This document shows, piece after piece, positions 30,846-40,016 of a DNA stretch of 64,000 bases. Both the position numbers and the translations under genes were made by a program. Each line of letters begins with the position of its first letter. Position 1 is the stretch's first letter. Location of the stretch: NCBI RefSeq assembly GCF_002009175.1, contig NZ_CP018047.1, positions 6,200,001 through 6,264,000 on the forward strand, read 5' to 3'. Origin of the DNA: Streptomyces niveus (GTDB lineage: Bacteria; Actinomycetota; Actinomycetes; Streptomycetales; Streptomycetaceae). The notes under the pieces were generated by a model, which saw only the letters and a program-made list of their open reading frames with translations, ran no database searches and had not been told where the DNA came from.

Positions 30846-31364
30846 TCAGAAGTCGGCGAACGTCCGATCGTCCAGCCTCGCCACGGAGTCCTGGGCGTGG
30901 GTGCGTTCGTACGCCTGTCGGATCCGGTCGATGCGCGCGTCGTGCGACGTCGCCTCGGACGCCGGGTACAGCAGGATCAGCTCGTAGGAACGCTCCCGCT
31001 CGATCACGCCTCTGGAGTCACGCCACTGGCCCCGGCCCTCCTGGATCGTCAGGCCGGACGGGAACTCCGGCGTGACATGCCGGTCGATGAACGCCATGAA
31101 CTGACGATCCGTCACCTCGGCGCCGCCGTCGGGCCGTTCCGTACCGAAGAAGAGCCGCGTCTCGATGTACGACGCGCCGCGACGGGTCTGGGCGGGCGAC
31201 CGCTGTTCGCTGTCGAGGCTCGCGTACGCGGCGGGTGCGCCGACCGCCAGCACGGCGACGACGGCACCGGCGACGGCCACCGACACGCGCTGCCGTGGCG
31301 AGCGCGGGGCGCGCCGGGCGCGCGGGCGGAGGGGGAGACGGGGGGTGTTCGGGACGGTGGGCAT
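30846..31364 (-). CDS. DUF3574-type secreted or membrane-anchored protein
   Basis: 172 aa from the ATG at 31364; a longer frame to 31460 has atypical composition. The N-terminus is highly basic (RLPLRPRARRAPRSPRQR), followed by a hydrophobic segment (VSVAVAGAVVAVLAVGAPAAYA) that serves as signal or anchor. The rest matches the DUF3574 pattern: ETRLFFGTERPDGGAEVTDRQFMAFIDRHVTPEFPSGLTI followed by ERSYELILLYP. The compact alpha/beta domain is presumably extracytoplasmic. Function not known. No clear ribosome site is seen within 10 nt of the chosen start, so the start is uncertain. Confidence 0.72.
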   Translation of the reverse strand: MPTVPNTPRLPLRPRARRAPRSPRQRVSVAVAGAVVAVLAVGAPAAYASLDSEQRSPAQTRRGASYIETRLFFGTERPDGGAEVTDRQFMAFIDRHVTPEFPSGLTIQEGRGQWRDSRGVIERERSYELILLYPASEATSHDARIDRIRQAYERTHAQDSVARLDDRTFADF

Positions 31365-31594
31365 GGGAGGCTGTCGCTCTCTCTGGGGCGGTCCGCGCGG
31401 AGGGCTGTCACGCGCGGACCCACTGTGGCAAGCGCCTACCGCGCGACCCCGCCTGAACACGGGCCCCGGCCGTAAACCACCCGCACGCGCGCACGCCCTC
31501 CGAGCCTGCCGCGCGGAGCGTTGCTGCGATGACCACCGCTCCCGGGAGCATCCGTCGTACGCGGCCTCGTCCGTCGCTGGACCATGATGGAGCC

Positions 31595-32236
31595 GTGAGA
31601 CTCGAAGCGATCACCTGGGAGCGGCTGACCGACGCCCTGGCGGGGCGTGCCCTGGAGGCGAAGGCCGACGACGGCGGTCCCTGGGTGCGTATCGCCGTGG
31701 ACGGCGCGCCTGCCGCGCGCCCCGGTGCACCGGCCGAGGCGCTCGCCGACGCCCTGCGGCTCCGGGGCCGTTCGGTGGTCGTCGTCGGGACCGGTGGTTT
31801 CCTGCGGCCCGCGTCGCTGCGGTACGAGTACGGGCGGCACGATCCCGACTCGTACTACGACGGCTGGTTCGACACGGGCGCCCTGTGGCGTGAGGTGTTC
31901 GGGCCGGTGGAGGCGGGCGGGACCGGCCGGGTGCTGCCCGATCTGTGGGATCCGGCGACCGACCGCGCGACGCGCAGCGAGCGGGTCGAACTCCCGCCGG
32001 GCGGTGTGCTGGTGGTGCACGGTCCGCTGCTGTTCGGGCACTGGTTCCCGTTCGACCTCACGGTGCATCTGCGGCTGTCGCCGGCCGCGCTCCGCCGTCG
32101 TACCGACGAGAGCGAGCAGTGGACGCTGCCCGCCTTCGAGCGGTACGAGCGGGAGGTCGGCCCGGCCGAGGCCGCCGACGTCGTCGTAAGGACGGACGAT
32201 CCGCGCCATCCCGCCTGGGCGATCCGGCAGGCCTGA
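31595..32236 (+). CDS. Uridine-kinase-like protein lacking a normal P-loop
   Basis: 213 aa from a GTG at 31595. An ATG at 31529 has a better-spaced GGAG, but the 22 extra codons have poor GC third-position bias. The middle resembles P-loop kinases of the uridine/cytidine kinase type (YGRHDPDSYYDGWFDTGALWREVFGP; VELPPGGVLVVHGPLLFG; LRLSPAALRRRT, a lid-like Arg cluster). However, the expected GxxxxGKS is replaced by VDGAPAARPGA, so ordinary ATP binding is doubtful. Possible roles are a pseudokinase or a divergent nucleoside-binding protein. Convergent with psuK. Confidence 0.72.
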   Translation: MRLEAITWERLTDALAGRALEAKADDGGPWVRIAVDGAPAARPGAPAEALADALRLRGRSVVVVGTGGFLRPASLRYEYGRHDPDSYYDGWFDTGALWREVFGPVEAGGTGRVLPDLWDPATDRATRSERVELPPGGVLVVHGPLLFGHWFPFDLTVHLRLSPAALRRRTDESEQWTLPAFERYEREVGPAEAADVVVRTDDPRHPAWAIRQA

Positions 32237-32297
32237 ACCGCGCCCGCCCGGTGGCCGCTCGGCAGGTGTCACAGCACGCCGGCCGTCCACGCGGATG

Positions 32298-33251
32298 TCA
32301 CGGCACCGGTGGCCTCCCGCCGGGCAGCGCGACCGCCAGGGCGCCGGCGCGACAGCCCGCAGCGGCGGCCGTCACCGGGTCGGCGCCCGTCAACAGGGCG
32401 GCGAGAAAAGCGCCGTTGAAGGCGTCGCCCGCCCCGGTGGAGTCGACGGCCCGCGCGGGCTCCGGCGGAACGCGCGCCGTCACCGCTCCGTCCGACGCCA
32501 CCAGCGCGCCGTCCGGTCCCAGCGTCACCACGACGAGCGGGAACCGGCGGCTCAGCTCGGCCGCCGCCTTCTCGGCGTCCGGGACTCCGGTGAGCAGCCG
32601 GGCCTCGTCCGCGTTCGGCAGGAGTACGTCGACCCCGTCGGCCGCCGCCAGGAACCGGTCGGCGCCGAGGTGCGCGATGAAGCCCGCCGAGGCGGGGTCC
32701 ACGCTCACCGGAACGCCGCGTGCCGTCGCCGACTCCAGGGCGGCCCGCACCACTTGACGGCTCGTGGCGGCGAAGAAGAGATAGCCGGAGATGTGCAGCC
32801 GGCCCACCCCGTCGAGCAGCGCCGCCGACCAGTCGGCGGCGGCGAGGCGCAGGACGGCCCCGCTGTCGGTCAGGAAGGTGCGTTCGGCGGAGGCGTCGAC
32901 CAGCGAGACGACGGTGGCGGTCGGCGCTTCGTAGTCGACGACGAGAAGCGGCCGGACGCCCGCCGATCTCAGCTGCGCCTCGTGCCAGCCGGCGGAGTCC
33001 GCGCCGACCCTGCCCAGCAGCCGGACGTCCGCGCATCCCGTGGACACCGCCCAGCATGCCGCGTTGGCCCCGGCGCCGCCCGGCAGGGTGCGGATCTCGG
33101 CGGCGGTGTCCGTGCCGTGGGCGAGCGGCGTACGGTGCCGGGCCACCACGTCCGTGACCACGTCCCCGACGATCAGCAGCGCGCCCGCGCCGCCACCGGG
33201 GCCGCGTTCCCCGGCGGCGCGGGCGCCGCCACCCGGCCCCGGACCGCTCAC
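32298..33251 (-). CDS. psuK: PfkB-family kinase, probable pseudouridine kinase
   Basis: 317 aa ribokinase-like protein. It has GGAGANAACWAVSTG near the N-terminus (PfkB motif 1 region) and the anion-hole/catalytic block DSTGAGDAFNGAFLAALL near 268-285, with the catalytic Asp in GAGD. The first 24 residues are Gly-rich and poorly conserved in character. The GTG start overlaps the psuG stop by 4 bp. In pseudouridine catabolism a PfkB kinase phosphorylates pseudouridine and PsuG cleaves the product, so this neighbour supports PsuK; a different sugar or nucleoside substrate cannot be excluded. Confidence 0.82.
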   Translation of the reverse strand: MSGPGPGGGARAAGERGPGGGAGALLIVGDVVTDVVARHRTPLAHGTDTAAEIRTLPGGAGANAACWAVSTGCADVRLLGRVGADSAGWHEAQLRSAGVRPLLVVDYEAPTATVVSLVDASAERTFLTDSGAVLRLAAADWSAALLDGVGRLHISGYLFFAATSRQVVRAALESATARGVPVSVDPASAGFIAHLGADRFLAAADGVDVLLPNADEARLLTGVPDAEKAAAELSRRFPLVVVTLGPDGALVASDGAVTARVPPEPARAVDSTGAGDAFNGAFLAALLTGADPVTAAAAGCRAGALAVALPGGRPPVP

Positions 33252-34156
33252 CGCGCCGCCGCGATCAGCGCCGCCAGCCGCACGTTGCCGCGTACGGCGG
33301 CCAGATTCGCCTCCAGGGACGCGCCGTCGGTACGCCGCATCAACTCACCCAGCAGGAACGGCGTCACCGCCTGTCCCGCGATGCCCCGCTCCCGGCACTC
33401 CGCCAACGCCTCGGCGAGCACCCGGTCGTGCAACCGGGGGTCGAGCTGTTCCGCCTCCGGCACCGGATTGGCGACGATGAGAGCGGCCTCCGGCCCGCCG
33501 AGCGCGTCCTGGGCGGCCATCACCGCCGCGACCTCCTCGGGGGTGTCCACGGTCCAGTCGACGGGCTCACCGGACGACGCCAGGTAGAAGCCGGGGAAGT
33601 GCTCCGTGCCGTACCCGAGGATCCCGATGCCCAGGGTCTCCAGGCGCTGAAGGGTCGCCGGTACGTCGAGGATCGACTTCACGCCCGCGCAGACCACGGT
33701 GATCCGGGTCTCGGCGAGCAGCCGCAGGTCCGCCGACTCGTCCTGCGCCCGGACCCAGTCGCGGTGGACACCGCCCAGGCCGCCGGTCGCGAAGACCCGG
33801 ATACCGGCGCGCGCGGCGAGGAACGCCGTCGCGGACACCGTCGTCGCACCGCTGGCCCCGGTGGCCAGCGCGGGCGCGAGATCACGGTGGCCCAGCTTCC
33901 GGACGGACGGGTCACCCGCGACCCGCTCCAACTGGTCCTTGTCCAGGCCCACATGGGCCCGGCCGTCCAGCACGGCGACGGTGGCGGGGACGGCGCCGCC
34001 GGACCGTACCAGCGCTTCCAACTCCTCGGCGACGGCCAGATTGCGCGGGCGCGGCAGACCGTGCGCGATGATCGTCGACTCCAGGGCGACGACGGGCAGG
34101 TGCGCGTCGAGCGCGTCCCGTACCTCGGTGGACAGCTGCAGTGTCGTGTCAGGCAT
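33248..34156 (-). CDS. psuG: Pseudouridine-5'-phosphate glycosidase
   Basis: 302 aa; reversibly cleaves pseudouridine 5'-phosphate into uracil and ribose 5-phosphate. Hallmarks: VVALESTIIAHGLPRPRNLAVAEELE (about 20-45), KLGHRDL with the conserved Lys, ATGASGATTVSATAFLAARAGI, FATGGLGGVHR, and VVCAGVKSILDVPATLQRLETLG. C-terminal ANPVPEAEQLDP and GQAVTPFLLGE are also typical. Full family length. It lies 45 nt behind ogt on the same strand and may be read from the ogt promoter. Confidence 0.94.
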   Translation of the reverse strand: MPDTTLQLSTEVRDALDAHLPVVALESTIIAHGLPRPRNLAVAEELEALVRSGGAVPATVAVLDGRAHVGLDKDQLERVAGDPSVRKLGHRDLAPALATGASGATTVSATAFLAARAGIRVFATGGLGGVHRDWVRAQDESADLRLLAETRITVVCAGVKSILDVPATLQRLETLGIGILGYGTEHFPGFYLASSGEPVDWTVDTPEEVAAVMAAQDALGGPEAALIVANPVPEAEQLDPRLHDRVLAEALAECRERGIAGQAVTPFLLGELMRRTDGASLEANLAAVRGNVRLAALIAAAR

Positions 34157-34201
34157 GTCCCCATCCCTGGCACGGGACGGGGCCCCGCAAACGTCCGCCC
34201 G

Positions 34202-34744
34202 TCAGAACAGCGGCGCGGGCAGCACGCCCTCCAGCGCCAGCAGTTGGCGCTTGGTCTCCAGACCGCCCCCGAAGCCGCCGAGTCCGCCGCCGCTCTCCAC
34301 CACCCGGTGGCACGGCACGACGATCGGCAGCGGGTTGGACCCCATCGCGGCGCCGACCGCCTGGGCGGCGCCCGGACTGCCCACCCGGTCGGCCAGATCG
34401 CCGTACCCCACGACCGTGCCGTACGGAACGCCGGCCGCCAGCTCGCGCAGCACCTGCCGGTTGAAGCCGCCCGACAGCGACCAGTCCAGCGGCAGCTCGA
34501 ACTCCCGGAGCGTGCCGTCGAAGAAGGCCGCCAGCTGACGTATCGGCTCGGCCAGCCGCCCTGCCGGATCCTCGACGGGCTCGGCCCCGAGGCGGCCCTT
34601 CAGCTGCCGGAGCGACGCGTCCCGCCGCCCGGTCGTGGCATGGAAGACAACTGTCACAAGTCCTTCACCGGTGGCGGCCAGCAGCAGTGGGCCGATGTCG
34701 CTCCCGACGACGGCCCACTCCAACGGCTGCACGTTGCTGTTCAT
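34202..34744 (-). CDS. ogt: Methylated-DNA--protein-cysteine methyltransferase
   Basis: 180 aa suicide enzyme that removes alkyl groups from O6-alkylguanine. Active-site PCHRVVE with the acceptor Cys near 144 (IVVPCHRVV). The helix-turn-helix region includes VPYGTVVGYGDLADRVGSPGAAQAVGAAMGSNPLP, and the C-terminus GGFGGGLETKRQLLALE is typical. The ATG at 34744 (MNSNVQPLEW) is chosen because a damage-type promoter ends 7 nt upstream and no ribosome site is needed; a longer frame to 34774 would run through that promoter. Confidence 0.94.
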   Translation of the reverse strand: MNSNVQPLEWAVVGSDIGPLLLAATGEGLVTVVFHATTGRRDASLRQLKGRLGAEPVEDPAGRLAEPIRQLAAFFDGTLREFELPLDWSLSGGFNRQVLRELAAGVPYGTVVGYGDLADRVGSPGAAQAVGAAMGSNPLPIVVPCHRVVESGGGLGGFGGGLETKRQLLALEGVLPAPLF

Positions 34745-34751
34745 GCCGGCA

Positions 34752-34774
34752 ACGCTACGGCCAGGGTCTGACAA
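34752..34774 (-). promoter_or_regulatory. RecA/LexA-independent DNA-damage promoter of ogt
   Basis: Minus strand: TTGTCAGAC (34766-34774), 8 nt, TAGCGT (34752-34757). Seven of nine positions match the motif, the -10 fits, and 7 nt lead to the ATG at 34744, predicting a leaderless transcript. Confidence 0.7.
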
Positions 34775-34861
34775 CGGCCTCCGACCTGGCCCGTTCGACC
34801 CTCGACCTGCCCGTCTCCGCCTGCCCGCGCCGGGCCAGGGACCCGGCCGGCGTCCGGCCGG

Positions 34862-35770
34862 TCAGCCCACCGCGTCCCGCACCACGTCGGGGTTGTTGGT
34901 GATGATGCCGTCCACGCCGAACCCGGCCACCCGCAGCGAGCCCGCCGCGTCGTTGACCGTCCACGTGCTGACCTGGAGTCGCTTGCCGTGCGCGCCCTTC
35001 AGCCGGTGCACGGCCGCCACGTACTCGGCGGTGAGCGAGGAGTGCGTCGGGTTGATCTGGTCGGTGAACGCCGCGTACGAGGGCAGGTCGGCCACCGCCG
35101 GCGTGCCGAGGAATCCGGTGGTCACGTCGGGCCGCTGCGCGTGCACGGCCTTCACGCTGGCCGCGCCGAAGCTCTGGATCACGAGCTTGTTCCGCACGTG
35201 CGCGCGGTCCAGCCAGCCCTCCGCGCGGAGCACACGCAGGATGTCCTTCTCGATACCCGGATAGAGCTCGGGCGCCTTGATCTCCAGAAGGAGCTTCTGC
35301 CGGTTCTCCTCGACGGTGTCCAGGTACTGCTTGAGCGTCGGCACCCGGGCGCCCGCCCACTCGGCTCCGAACCAGCTGCCCGCGTCCAGACGCGCGATCT
35401 CGGCGGCGGTGAAGTCCTTCACATTCCACGGAGCGCGGTCGGGGAACACCTGCTCGGCGTCGGTGGTGCGCTTGAGGTCGGTGTCGTGCAGGACGACCAA
35501 CTCGCCGTCCTTCGTACGCTGGACGTCGTTCTCCACCCAGTCGATGCCCAGGTCCTCGGCCTTGTCGACGGCGGCGAGCGTGTTCTCCGGCGCGTACGCG
35601 GAGGCGCCGCGGTGCGCGATGACCAGCGGATCGGCGCCGTGCCGGACGGAGACGGCGGACGCCTCCGGGGCCGTGGCGCGCGGCGCGGCGGCCGATGCGG
35701 TCCCCGGCAGAACCAGCGCGGCCGCTCCCAGCAGCGCGACGGTCGCGGTCACAGAGGTGCGTGCGTACAC
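34862..35770 (-). CDS. Secreted glycerophosphodiester phosphodiesterase
   Basis: 302 aa from the GTG at 35770 (AAGGAG 6 nt upstream), which begins directly with a signal peptide (VYARTSVTATVALLGAAALVLPGTASAAA). GDPD domain from about 48: VIAHRGASAYAPENTLAAVDKA with the catalytic His and the Glu/Asn of PENT; WVENDVQRTKDGELVVLHD with the metal-binding Glu-x-Asp and second His; LLLEIKAPELYP; C-terminal WTVNDAAGSLRVAGFGVDGIITNNPD. Cleaves glycerophosphodiesters outside the cell, probably for phosphate or glycerol-3-phosphate scavenging. The longer frame upstream lies in the divergent promoter region shared with the MHYT gene. Confidence 0.93.
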   Translation of the reverse strand: MYARTSVTATVALLGAAALVLPGTASAAAPRATAPEASAVSVRHGADPLVIAHRGASAYAPENTLAAVDKAEDLGIDWVENDVQRTKDGELVVLHDTDLKRTTDAEQVFPDRAPWNVKDFTAAEIARLDAGSWFGAEWAGARVPTLKQYLDTVEENRQKLLLEIKAPELYPGIEKDILRVLRAEGWLDRAHVRNKLVIQSFGAASVKAVHAQRPDVTTGFLGTPAVADLPSYAAFTDQINPTHSSLTAEYVAAVHRLKGAHGKRLQVSTWTVNDAAGSLRVAGFGVDGIITNNPDVVRDAVG

Positions 35771-36006
35771 GTGGACTCCTTGCGTCGGTCGATCACGGAC
35801 GGGCCGAGAGTGACAGTCGGCGGCCAACACGCGACAGGCGAAGGTTGGCCACAACGTGAACGGAATGCGCCCGAGCGGGCCCCGGAGGCGGTCTCCAAGT
35901 CGACAAAAGGGTGACCTGATGTTTGCTTGCCGTGCCGCTGGCCATACCCTCGCCCCCGAAACCAACGCTTCGGCAGAGGGCTCCCCAGGAGCGAAGGGCG
36001 TACCGC

Positions 36007-36930
36007 ATGCAGGGCACCACCGACGGATTCAGCTACGGCCTGATCACCCCCGTGGCGGCCTTCCTCATGGCCTGCCTCGGCGGCGCGCTGGGCCTGCGCT
36101 GCGCCGTCAGATCCCTGCACACGCCGGAACCCGGGCGCAGGGCCGGCTGGCTCCTGCTCGCCGCCGTCGCGATCGGCTCGGGCGTCTGGACGATGCACTT
36201 CATCGCCATGATGGGCTTCGCCGTGGTGGAGACCCCGGTCGCCTACGACCCGGCCACCACCTTCGCCAGCCTCGCCCTCGCGATCGTCATGGTCGGCGTC
36301 GGCATCTTCATCGTGGGATACCGCGGCACGACCACGATGGCCCTGATCACCGGCGGTACGGTCACCGGCCTCGGCATCGCGAGCATGCACTACCTGGGAA
36401 TGGCCGGAATCCGACTGGAGGGCCGCGTCGAGTACGACACCCTGACCGTCGGCGGCTCCGTCGCGGTCGCCGTCGTCGCGGCCACCACGGCGCTCTGGGC
36501 CGCCGCGTCCCTCCACAGCCTCCTGATGAGCCTGGCCGCCAGCGTGACGATGGGCATCGCCGTGACCGGCATGCACTACATGGGCATGGCCGCCGTCCAT
36601 GTCCATCTGAATCCCCCCGGCGCCGCCGCCGAGGGAGCCGAAGGCGCCGAATCGGCGGCGACACTCCTCGGGCCCATGCTGGTGGGGCCCGGCGTCTTCC
36701 TGCTGCTCGCGGCCGTCGTCGTGATCTTCGACCCGCTGATGGTCACCGGCGGCCAGGAGCCGCCGACCCCGGCGCCCCGGGGCCGGCGGCGTGGCCAGGG
36801 CCTCCAGGAGCGCGCCCTGCCCGGCGTACCGGCCCAGCGGGCGCGGCCGGAGCCCACGTACGGGCAGAGCGCCGACGAGGCGGTCTCCGGGCCGTCCGGG
36901 GGCGGCTCGCGGGGCGTCCACGACTGGTGA
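36007..36930 (+). CDS. MHYT-domain integral membrane sensor protein
   Basis: 307 aa with seven predicted membrane helices. Three MHYT-type signatures occur in the first 200 residues: [19 protein letters not shown] and [10 protein letters not shown], each helix bearing Met/His residues proposed to bind copper and sense a diatomic gas or oxygen. The C-terminal 75 residues are cytoplasmic, Arg/Pro/Gly-rich and carry no GGDEF, EAL or kinase domain, so this is a stand-alone MHYT protein. The ATG at 36007 is preferred (AGGGC upstream, immediate membrane topology); a longer frame from 35923 overlaps a possible promoter (TTGCTT at 35923, TACCCT at 35945). Confidence 0.87.
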   Translation: MQGTTDGFSYGLITPVAAFLMACLGGALGLRCAVRSLHTPEPGRRAGWLLLAAVAIGSGVWTMHFIAMMGFAVVETPVAYDPATTFASLALAIVMVGVGIFIVGYRGTTTMALITGGTVTGLGIASMHYLGMAGIRLEGRVEYDTLTVGGSVAVAVVAATTALWAAASLHSLLMSLAASVTMGIAVTGMHYMGMAAVHVHLNPPGAAAEGAEGAESAATLLGPMLVGPGVFLLLAAVVVIFDPLMVTGGQEPPTPAPRGRRRGQGLQERALPGVPAQRARPEPTYGQSADEAVSGPSGGGSRGVHDW

Positions 36931-36941
36931 TCCACACCCGA

Positions 36942-36964
36942 CTGTCAGTGGGTGGTCGTACGGT
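36942..36964 (+). promoter_or_regulatory. RecA/LexA-independent DNA-damage promoter of uvrB
   Basis: CTGTCAGTG (36942-36950), 8 nt, TACGGT (36959-36964). Eight of nine positions match and the -10 fits TANNNT. Six nt separate it from the uvrB ATG at 36971, so the mRNA should be leaderless. Confidence 0.75.
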
Positions 36965-36970
36965 GGATGC

Positions 36971-39091
36971 ATGCGGCCAGTTTCCAAGATCGAACGTACT
37001 TCGGCGCCTTTTGAGGTCATCAGCTCCTACCAGCCCAGCGGCGACCAGCCGACGGCGATCGCGGACCTGGAGCGCCGCATCCGCGCAGGTGAGCAGGATG
37101 TCGTGCTGCTCGGCGCGACGGGCACCGGCAAGTCGGCCACCACGGCCTGGATGATCGAGAAGCTTCAGCGCCCCACCCTGGTGATGGCCCCGAACAAGAC
37201 GCTGGCGGCCCAGCTGGCGAACGAGTTCCGCGAACTGCTGCCCAACAACGCCGTCGAGTACTTCGTCTCGTACTACGACTACTACCAGCCCGAGGCGTAC
37301 GTCCCCCAGTCGGACACCTACATCGAGAAGGACTCCTCGATCAACGACGAGGTCGAGCGGCTGCGCCATTCGGCGACGAATTCGCTGCTCACCCGCAGTG
37401 ACGTGATCGTGGTCGCCTCCGTCTCCTGCATCTACGGCCTCGGTACGCCCCAGGAGTACGTGGACCGGATGGTGCCGCTGAAGGTCGGCGAGGAGTACGA
37501 CCGGGACGAGCTGCTGCGCCGCTTCGTCGACATCCAGTACACCCGCAACGACATGGCGTTCACGCGCGGCACCTTCCGGGTCCGCGGCGACACCATCGAG
37601 ATCTTCCCCGTCTACGAGGAGCTGGCCGTCCGCATCGAGATGTTCGGTGACGAGATCGAGGCCCTCTCCACCCTGCACCCCCTCACGGGCGAGATCATCA
37701 GCGACGACCGGGAGCTCTACGTCTTCCCGGCCAGCCACTACGTGGCGGGTCCGGAGCGCATGGAGAAAGCCGTCAACGGCATCGAGCGCGAGCTGGAGGA
37801 GCGCCTGGCCGAGCTGGACAGGCAGGGCAAGCTCCTGGAGTCCCAGCGGCTGCGCATGCGCACCACGTACGACATCGAGATGATGCGCCAGATCGGCTCC
37901 TGCTCCGGTATCGAGAACTACTCGATGCACTTCGACGACCGCTCACCCGGCACCGCGCCCAACACCCTCCTCGACTACTTCCCCGAGGACTTCCTGCTGG
38001 TCATCGACGAGTCGCACGTCACCGTCCCCCAGATCGGCGCGATGTACGAGGGCGACGCGTCCCGCAAGCGCACCCTGGTGGACCACGGCTTCCGGCTGCC
38101 CTCCGCGCTGGACAACCGCCCGCTGAAGTGGGAGGAGTTCCTGGAGCGCGTCGGCCAGACCGTCTATCTGTCGGCCACCCCGGGCAAGTACGAACTCTCC
38201 CGCGGCGACGGCCATGTGGAGCAGATCATCCGCCCCACCGGTCTCGTCGACCCCGAGGTTGTCGTCAAGCCCACCGAGGGTCAGATCGACGACCTGGTGC
38301 ACGAGATCCGCGCCCGCACCGAGAAGGACGAGCGCGTCCTGGTCACCACCCTCACCAAGAAGATGGCCGAGGACCTGACCGACTACTTCCTCGAACTGGG
38401 CGTGCAGGTCCGCTATCTGCACAGCGACGTCGACACCCTGCGCCGTATCGAGCTGCTTCGCGAGCTGCGCGCGGGGGAGTACGACGTCCTCGTCGGCATC
38501 AACCTCCTGCGTGAGGGGCTGGACCTCCCCGAGGTGTCGCTCGTGGCGATCCTCGACGCCGACAAACAGGGCTTCCTGCGCTCGGGGACGTCACTGATCC
38601 AGACGATCGGCCGCGCGGCGCGGAACGTCTCGGGCCAGGTCCATATGTACGCGGACAAGATCACCCCGGCGATGGAGCAGGCCATCGACGAGACCAACCG
38701 CCGCCGCGAGAAGCAGATCGCGTACAACACCGAGCGCGGTCTCGACCCGCAGCCGCTGCGCAAGAAGATCAACGACATCGTCGCGACCATCGCGCGCGAG
38801 GAGGTCGACACCGAGGCACTGCTCGGTACGGGCTACCGCCAGGGCAAGGAGGGCAAGCCGGCGAAGGCCCCGGTGCCGTCGCTCTCCGGACGGGCCGGCA
38901 GGACGGGCAAGCAGGGCGCGGTGGTCACCGACCGGCCCGCGGCCGAACTGGCCGGGATCATCGAGGAGATGACCGAGCGCATGCGCGCGGCGGCCGCGGA
39001 TCTGCAGTTCGAGGTGGCCGCGCGGCTGCGCGACGAAGTGGGCGAACTGAAGAAGGAGCTGCGGCAGATGAGGGAAGTGGGACTCGCCTGA
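36971..39091 (+). CDS. uvrB: UvrABC excinuclease subunit B
   Basis: 706 aa damage-verification helicase of nucleotide excision repair. Walker [14 protein letters not shown] near 47-59; the beta-hairpin that inserts between strands [12 protein letters not shown] near 97; DEAD-type [11 protein letters not shown]; helicase motifs VI around [12 protein letters not shown]. The C-terminal UVR motif that binds UvrC is [30 protein letters not shown] at 36971 ([16 protein letters not shown]) matches the usual protein start; the longer frame upstream overlaps the MHYT gene. Transcribed from the adjacent damage-type promoter; the partner genes uvrA and uvrC are also in this window but not contiguous. 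Confidence 0.97.
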   Translation: MRPVSKIERTSAPFEVISSYQPSGDQPTAIADLERRIRAGEQDVVLLGATGTGKSATTAWMIEKLQRPTLVMAPNKTLAAQLANEFRELLPNNAVEYFVSYYDYYQPEAYVPQSDTYIEKDSSINDEVERLRHSATNSLLTRSDVIVVASVSCIYGLGTPQEYVDRMVPLKVGEEYDRDELLRRFVDIQYTRNDMAFTRGTFRVRGDTIEIFPVYEELAVRIEMFGDEIEALSTLHPLTGEIISDDRELYVFPASHYVAGPERMEKAVNGIERELEERLAELDRQGKLLESQRLRMRTTYDIEMMRQIGSCSGIENYSMHFDDRSPGTAPNTLLDYFPEDFLLVIDESHVTVPQIGAMYEGDASRKRTLVDHGFRLPSALDNRPLKWEEFLERVGQTVYLSATPGKYELSRGDGHVEQIIRPTGLVDPEVVVKPTEGQIDDLVHEIRARTEKDERVLVTTLTKKMAEDLTDYFLELGVQVRYLHSDVDTLRRIELLRELRAGEYDVLVGINLLREGLDLPEVSLVAILDADKQGFLRSGTSLIQTIGRAARNVSGQVHMYADKITPAMEQAIDETNRRREKQIAYNTERGLDPQPLRKKINDIVATIAREEVDTEALLGTGYRQGKEGKPAKAPVPSLSGRAGRTGKQGAVVTDRPAAELAGIIEEMTERMRAAAADLQFEVAARLRDEVGELKKELRQMREVGLA

Positions 39092-39226
39092 CGCGGTATG
39101 GCGTGGTGTGTTGCAAGACCGACACAAAAACGGCCGAAGTCTCCTGCGCTGTCCGAGTGACTGCGTAGGGTACTGGACAACCGCACACATGGACGGTTGC
39201 GGGGGAACTTTGAGAGGGGACAGCGC

Positions 39227-39841
39227 GTGGTGGACGTATCCAAGGGCAGTGCGCCCGGGGGCCCTGGGGTCAACCTGACCAAGGGTCAGGCCATCAGCCT
39301 GGAGAAGAGGGGCGGCGGCACGCTGACCGCGGTGCGCATGGGGCTCGGCTGGCAAGCCGCCCCGCGCCGTGGCCTGTTCGGGTCCCGTACCCGCGAGATC
39401 GACCTGGACGCCTCGGCCGTGCTCTTCGCCGACAAGCAGCCGGTCGACGTCGTCTTCTTCCGCCACCTTGTCAGCGACGACGGCTCCGTACGGCACACCG
39501 GTGACAACCTCGTCGGCGGCGCCGGGCAGGGCGGCGACGACGAGGCGATCCTCGTCGATCTGCAGCGGGTTCCGGTGCACATCGACCAGATCGTCTTCAC
39601 GGTGAACTCGTTCACCGGCCAGACGTTCCAGGAGGTGCAGAACGCCTTCTGCCGCATCGTCGACGAGACCAACGGCGACGAGCTCGCCCGCTACACACTC
39701 GACGGCGGTGGTCAGTACACCGCGCAGATCATGGCGAAGGTGCACCGCGCCGGCGCCGGCTGGCAGATGACCGCCCTGGGCAACCCGGCCAACGGCCGTA
39801 CGTTCCAGGACCTGATGCCGGCGATCCTGCCGCACCTGTAG
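39227..39841 (+). CDS. TerD-family (CABP) stress protein
   Basis: 204 aa, GTG start with GAGAGGGGA upstream. A single TerD domain: VNLTKGQAISLEKRGGGTLTAVRMGLGW near the N-terminus, IDLDASAVLFADKQPVDVVFFRHLVSDDGSVRHTGDN (the Asp-rich calcium-binding region), IDQIVFTVNSFTGQTFQEVQNAFCRIVD, and the C-terminal GWQMTALGNPANGRTFQDLMP. Proteins of this family belong to the tellurite/general stress (ter) system and bind Ca2+. A TAGGGT -10 lies at 39166-39171. Followed by its own terminator, then a second TerD-related gene. Confidence 0.9.
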   Translation: MVDVSKGSAPGGPGVNLTKGQAISLEKRGGGTLTAVRMGLGWQAAPRRGLFGSRTREIDLDASAVLFADKQPVDVVFFRHLVSDDGSVRHTGDNLVGGAGQGGDDEAILVDLQRVPVHIDQIVFTVNSFTGQTFQEVQNAFCRIVDETNGDELARYTLDGGGQYTAQIMAKVHRAGAGWQMTALGNPANGRTFQDLMPAILPHL

Positions 39842-39864
39842 GCACGGCTCTCGCCAGCGCACGC

Positions 39865-39897
39865 GCAGCTCCCGGAGGCAAGGCCGCCGGGAGCTGC
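39865..39897 (+). terminator. Terminator after the first TerD gene
   Basis: Perfect 11-bp arms (39865-39875 with 39887-39897), extended by an inner GGC/GCC pair around an AAG loop, 23 nt beyond the stop. Confidence 0.7.
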
Positions 39898-40016
39898 ACC
39901 GGTTGGCGACCGATTCACGGACAGCCCGGCGCGGCACCACGCAACACGAACCACGCACCACCACGCAACGACATCACTACGGGGCACCACGCGTGACCGA
40001 CGAGGGGACAGAGGCG

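Noticed and set aside
39149..39171. Possible damage-type promoter before the first TerD gene (CTGTCCGAG-N8-TAGGGT)
   Set aside because: The -10 is good and spacing is right, but the purine position of the element is C and two other positions differ. TAGGGT alone is common in Streptomyces promoters.
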